DNA from: JADHUC01 sp964617665
GTDB lineage: Bacteria; Planctomycetota; Planctomycetia; Pirellulales; Pirellulaceae
Direction of reading: 5' to 3'
Assembly (NCBI GenBank): GCA_964617665.1
Contig: CAZUAH010000726.1
Span: 1-6,346 of the forward strand
DNA length: 6,346 nt
In this document: piece after piece, positions 6,327 to 6,346 of the stretch
Layout of the letters: every line of letters starts with the position of its first letter
Numbering within the stretch: the first letter of the stretch is position 1
Made by a program: the position numbers and the translations under genes
The notes under the pieces: generated by a model
The model's input: the letters and a program-made list of their open reading frames with translations, nothing else
What the model was told of the DNA's origin: nothing
The model's database searches: none

Positions 6327-6346
6327 GCAGCGCAGTCCGTCCCGCA

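Larger units (their letters stand above)
5605..6346. other. Gene-poor, GC-rich, hairpin-rich stretch to the right edge
   Basis: No convincing gene is present after the stop at 5604. Open frames exist on both strands but overlap one another, have arginine-, proline- and serine-rich translations, and show no recognisable domain; they are what high GC produces by chance. The stretch contains a RAYT N-terminal relic, a REP-like palindrome and several perfect-stem hairpins, listed separately. From about 5740 the + strand is markedly G-rich over C, with repeated GAGCG/GCGAGC-type words near 6120-6160. It may be a decayed mobile element or a structured RNA; the window ends inside it. Confidence 0.6.

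Overview
The window most resembles a planctomycete chromosome. Three features point there: a dockerin-type calcium loop at the visible N-terminus of a very large YD-repeat (RHS) protein, a membrane protein with a pseudopilin-like C-terminal domain, and a relic of a REP-associated tyrosine transposase (RAYT) beside a REP-like palindrome. This is inferred from family resemblance; no 16S or marker gene is present. All supported genes lie on the + strand.

Positions 2-4585 hold the 3' part of one RHS/YD-repeat polymorphic-toxin gene. It is open at the left edge, so the secretion signal and any upstream domains are missing. Its visible order is a dockerin-like loop, about 1,000 residues of YD repeats, the RHS-associated core ending in DPSGL (residue 1226, counting from the ATG at 20), and a variable 295-residue C-terminal tip. 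The tip contains a short pretoxin-like motif (about 1324-1346) and then a compact C-terminal domain. That domain carries a HGS...GL...KYWATT pattern that may indicate an ADP-ribosyltransferase-like toxin; this is a hypothesis.

Positions 4582-4830 encode an 82-residue protein with two hydrophobic segments. Its ATG overlaps the RHS stop codon (ATGA), which suggests translational coupling and makes it the best immunity candidate. Twenty-four bases later, 4855-5604 encodes a 249-residue protein with four predicted membrane helices and a soluble domain of the pseudopilin-like NP-x-TG type. The three genes look like one transcription unit: toxin, candidate immunity protein, accessory membrane protein.

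Positions 5605-6346 hold no convincing gene. The stretch opens with an 18-residue RAYT N-terminal relic (5656-5709) whose start codon appears lost. It runs straight into an AAAAG/CTTTT palindrome and then about 600 bases of GC-rich, G-rich sequence with at least six perfect-stem hairpins. It could be a degenerate mobile island or a structured RNA. The right edge is open.
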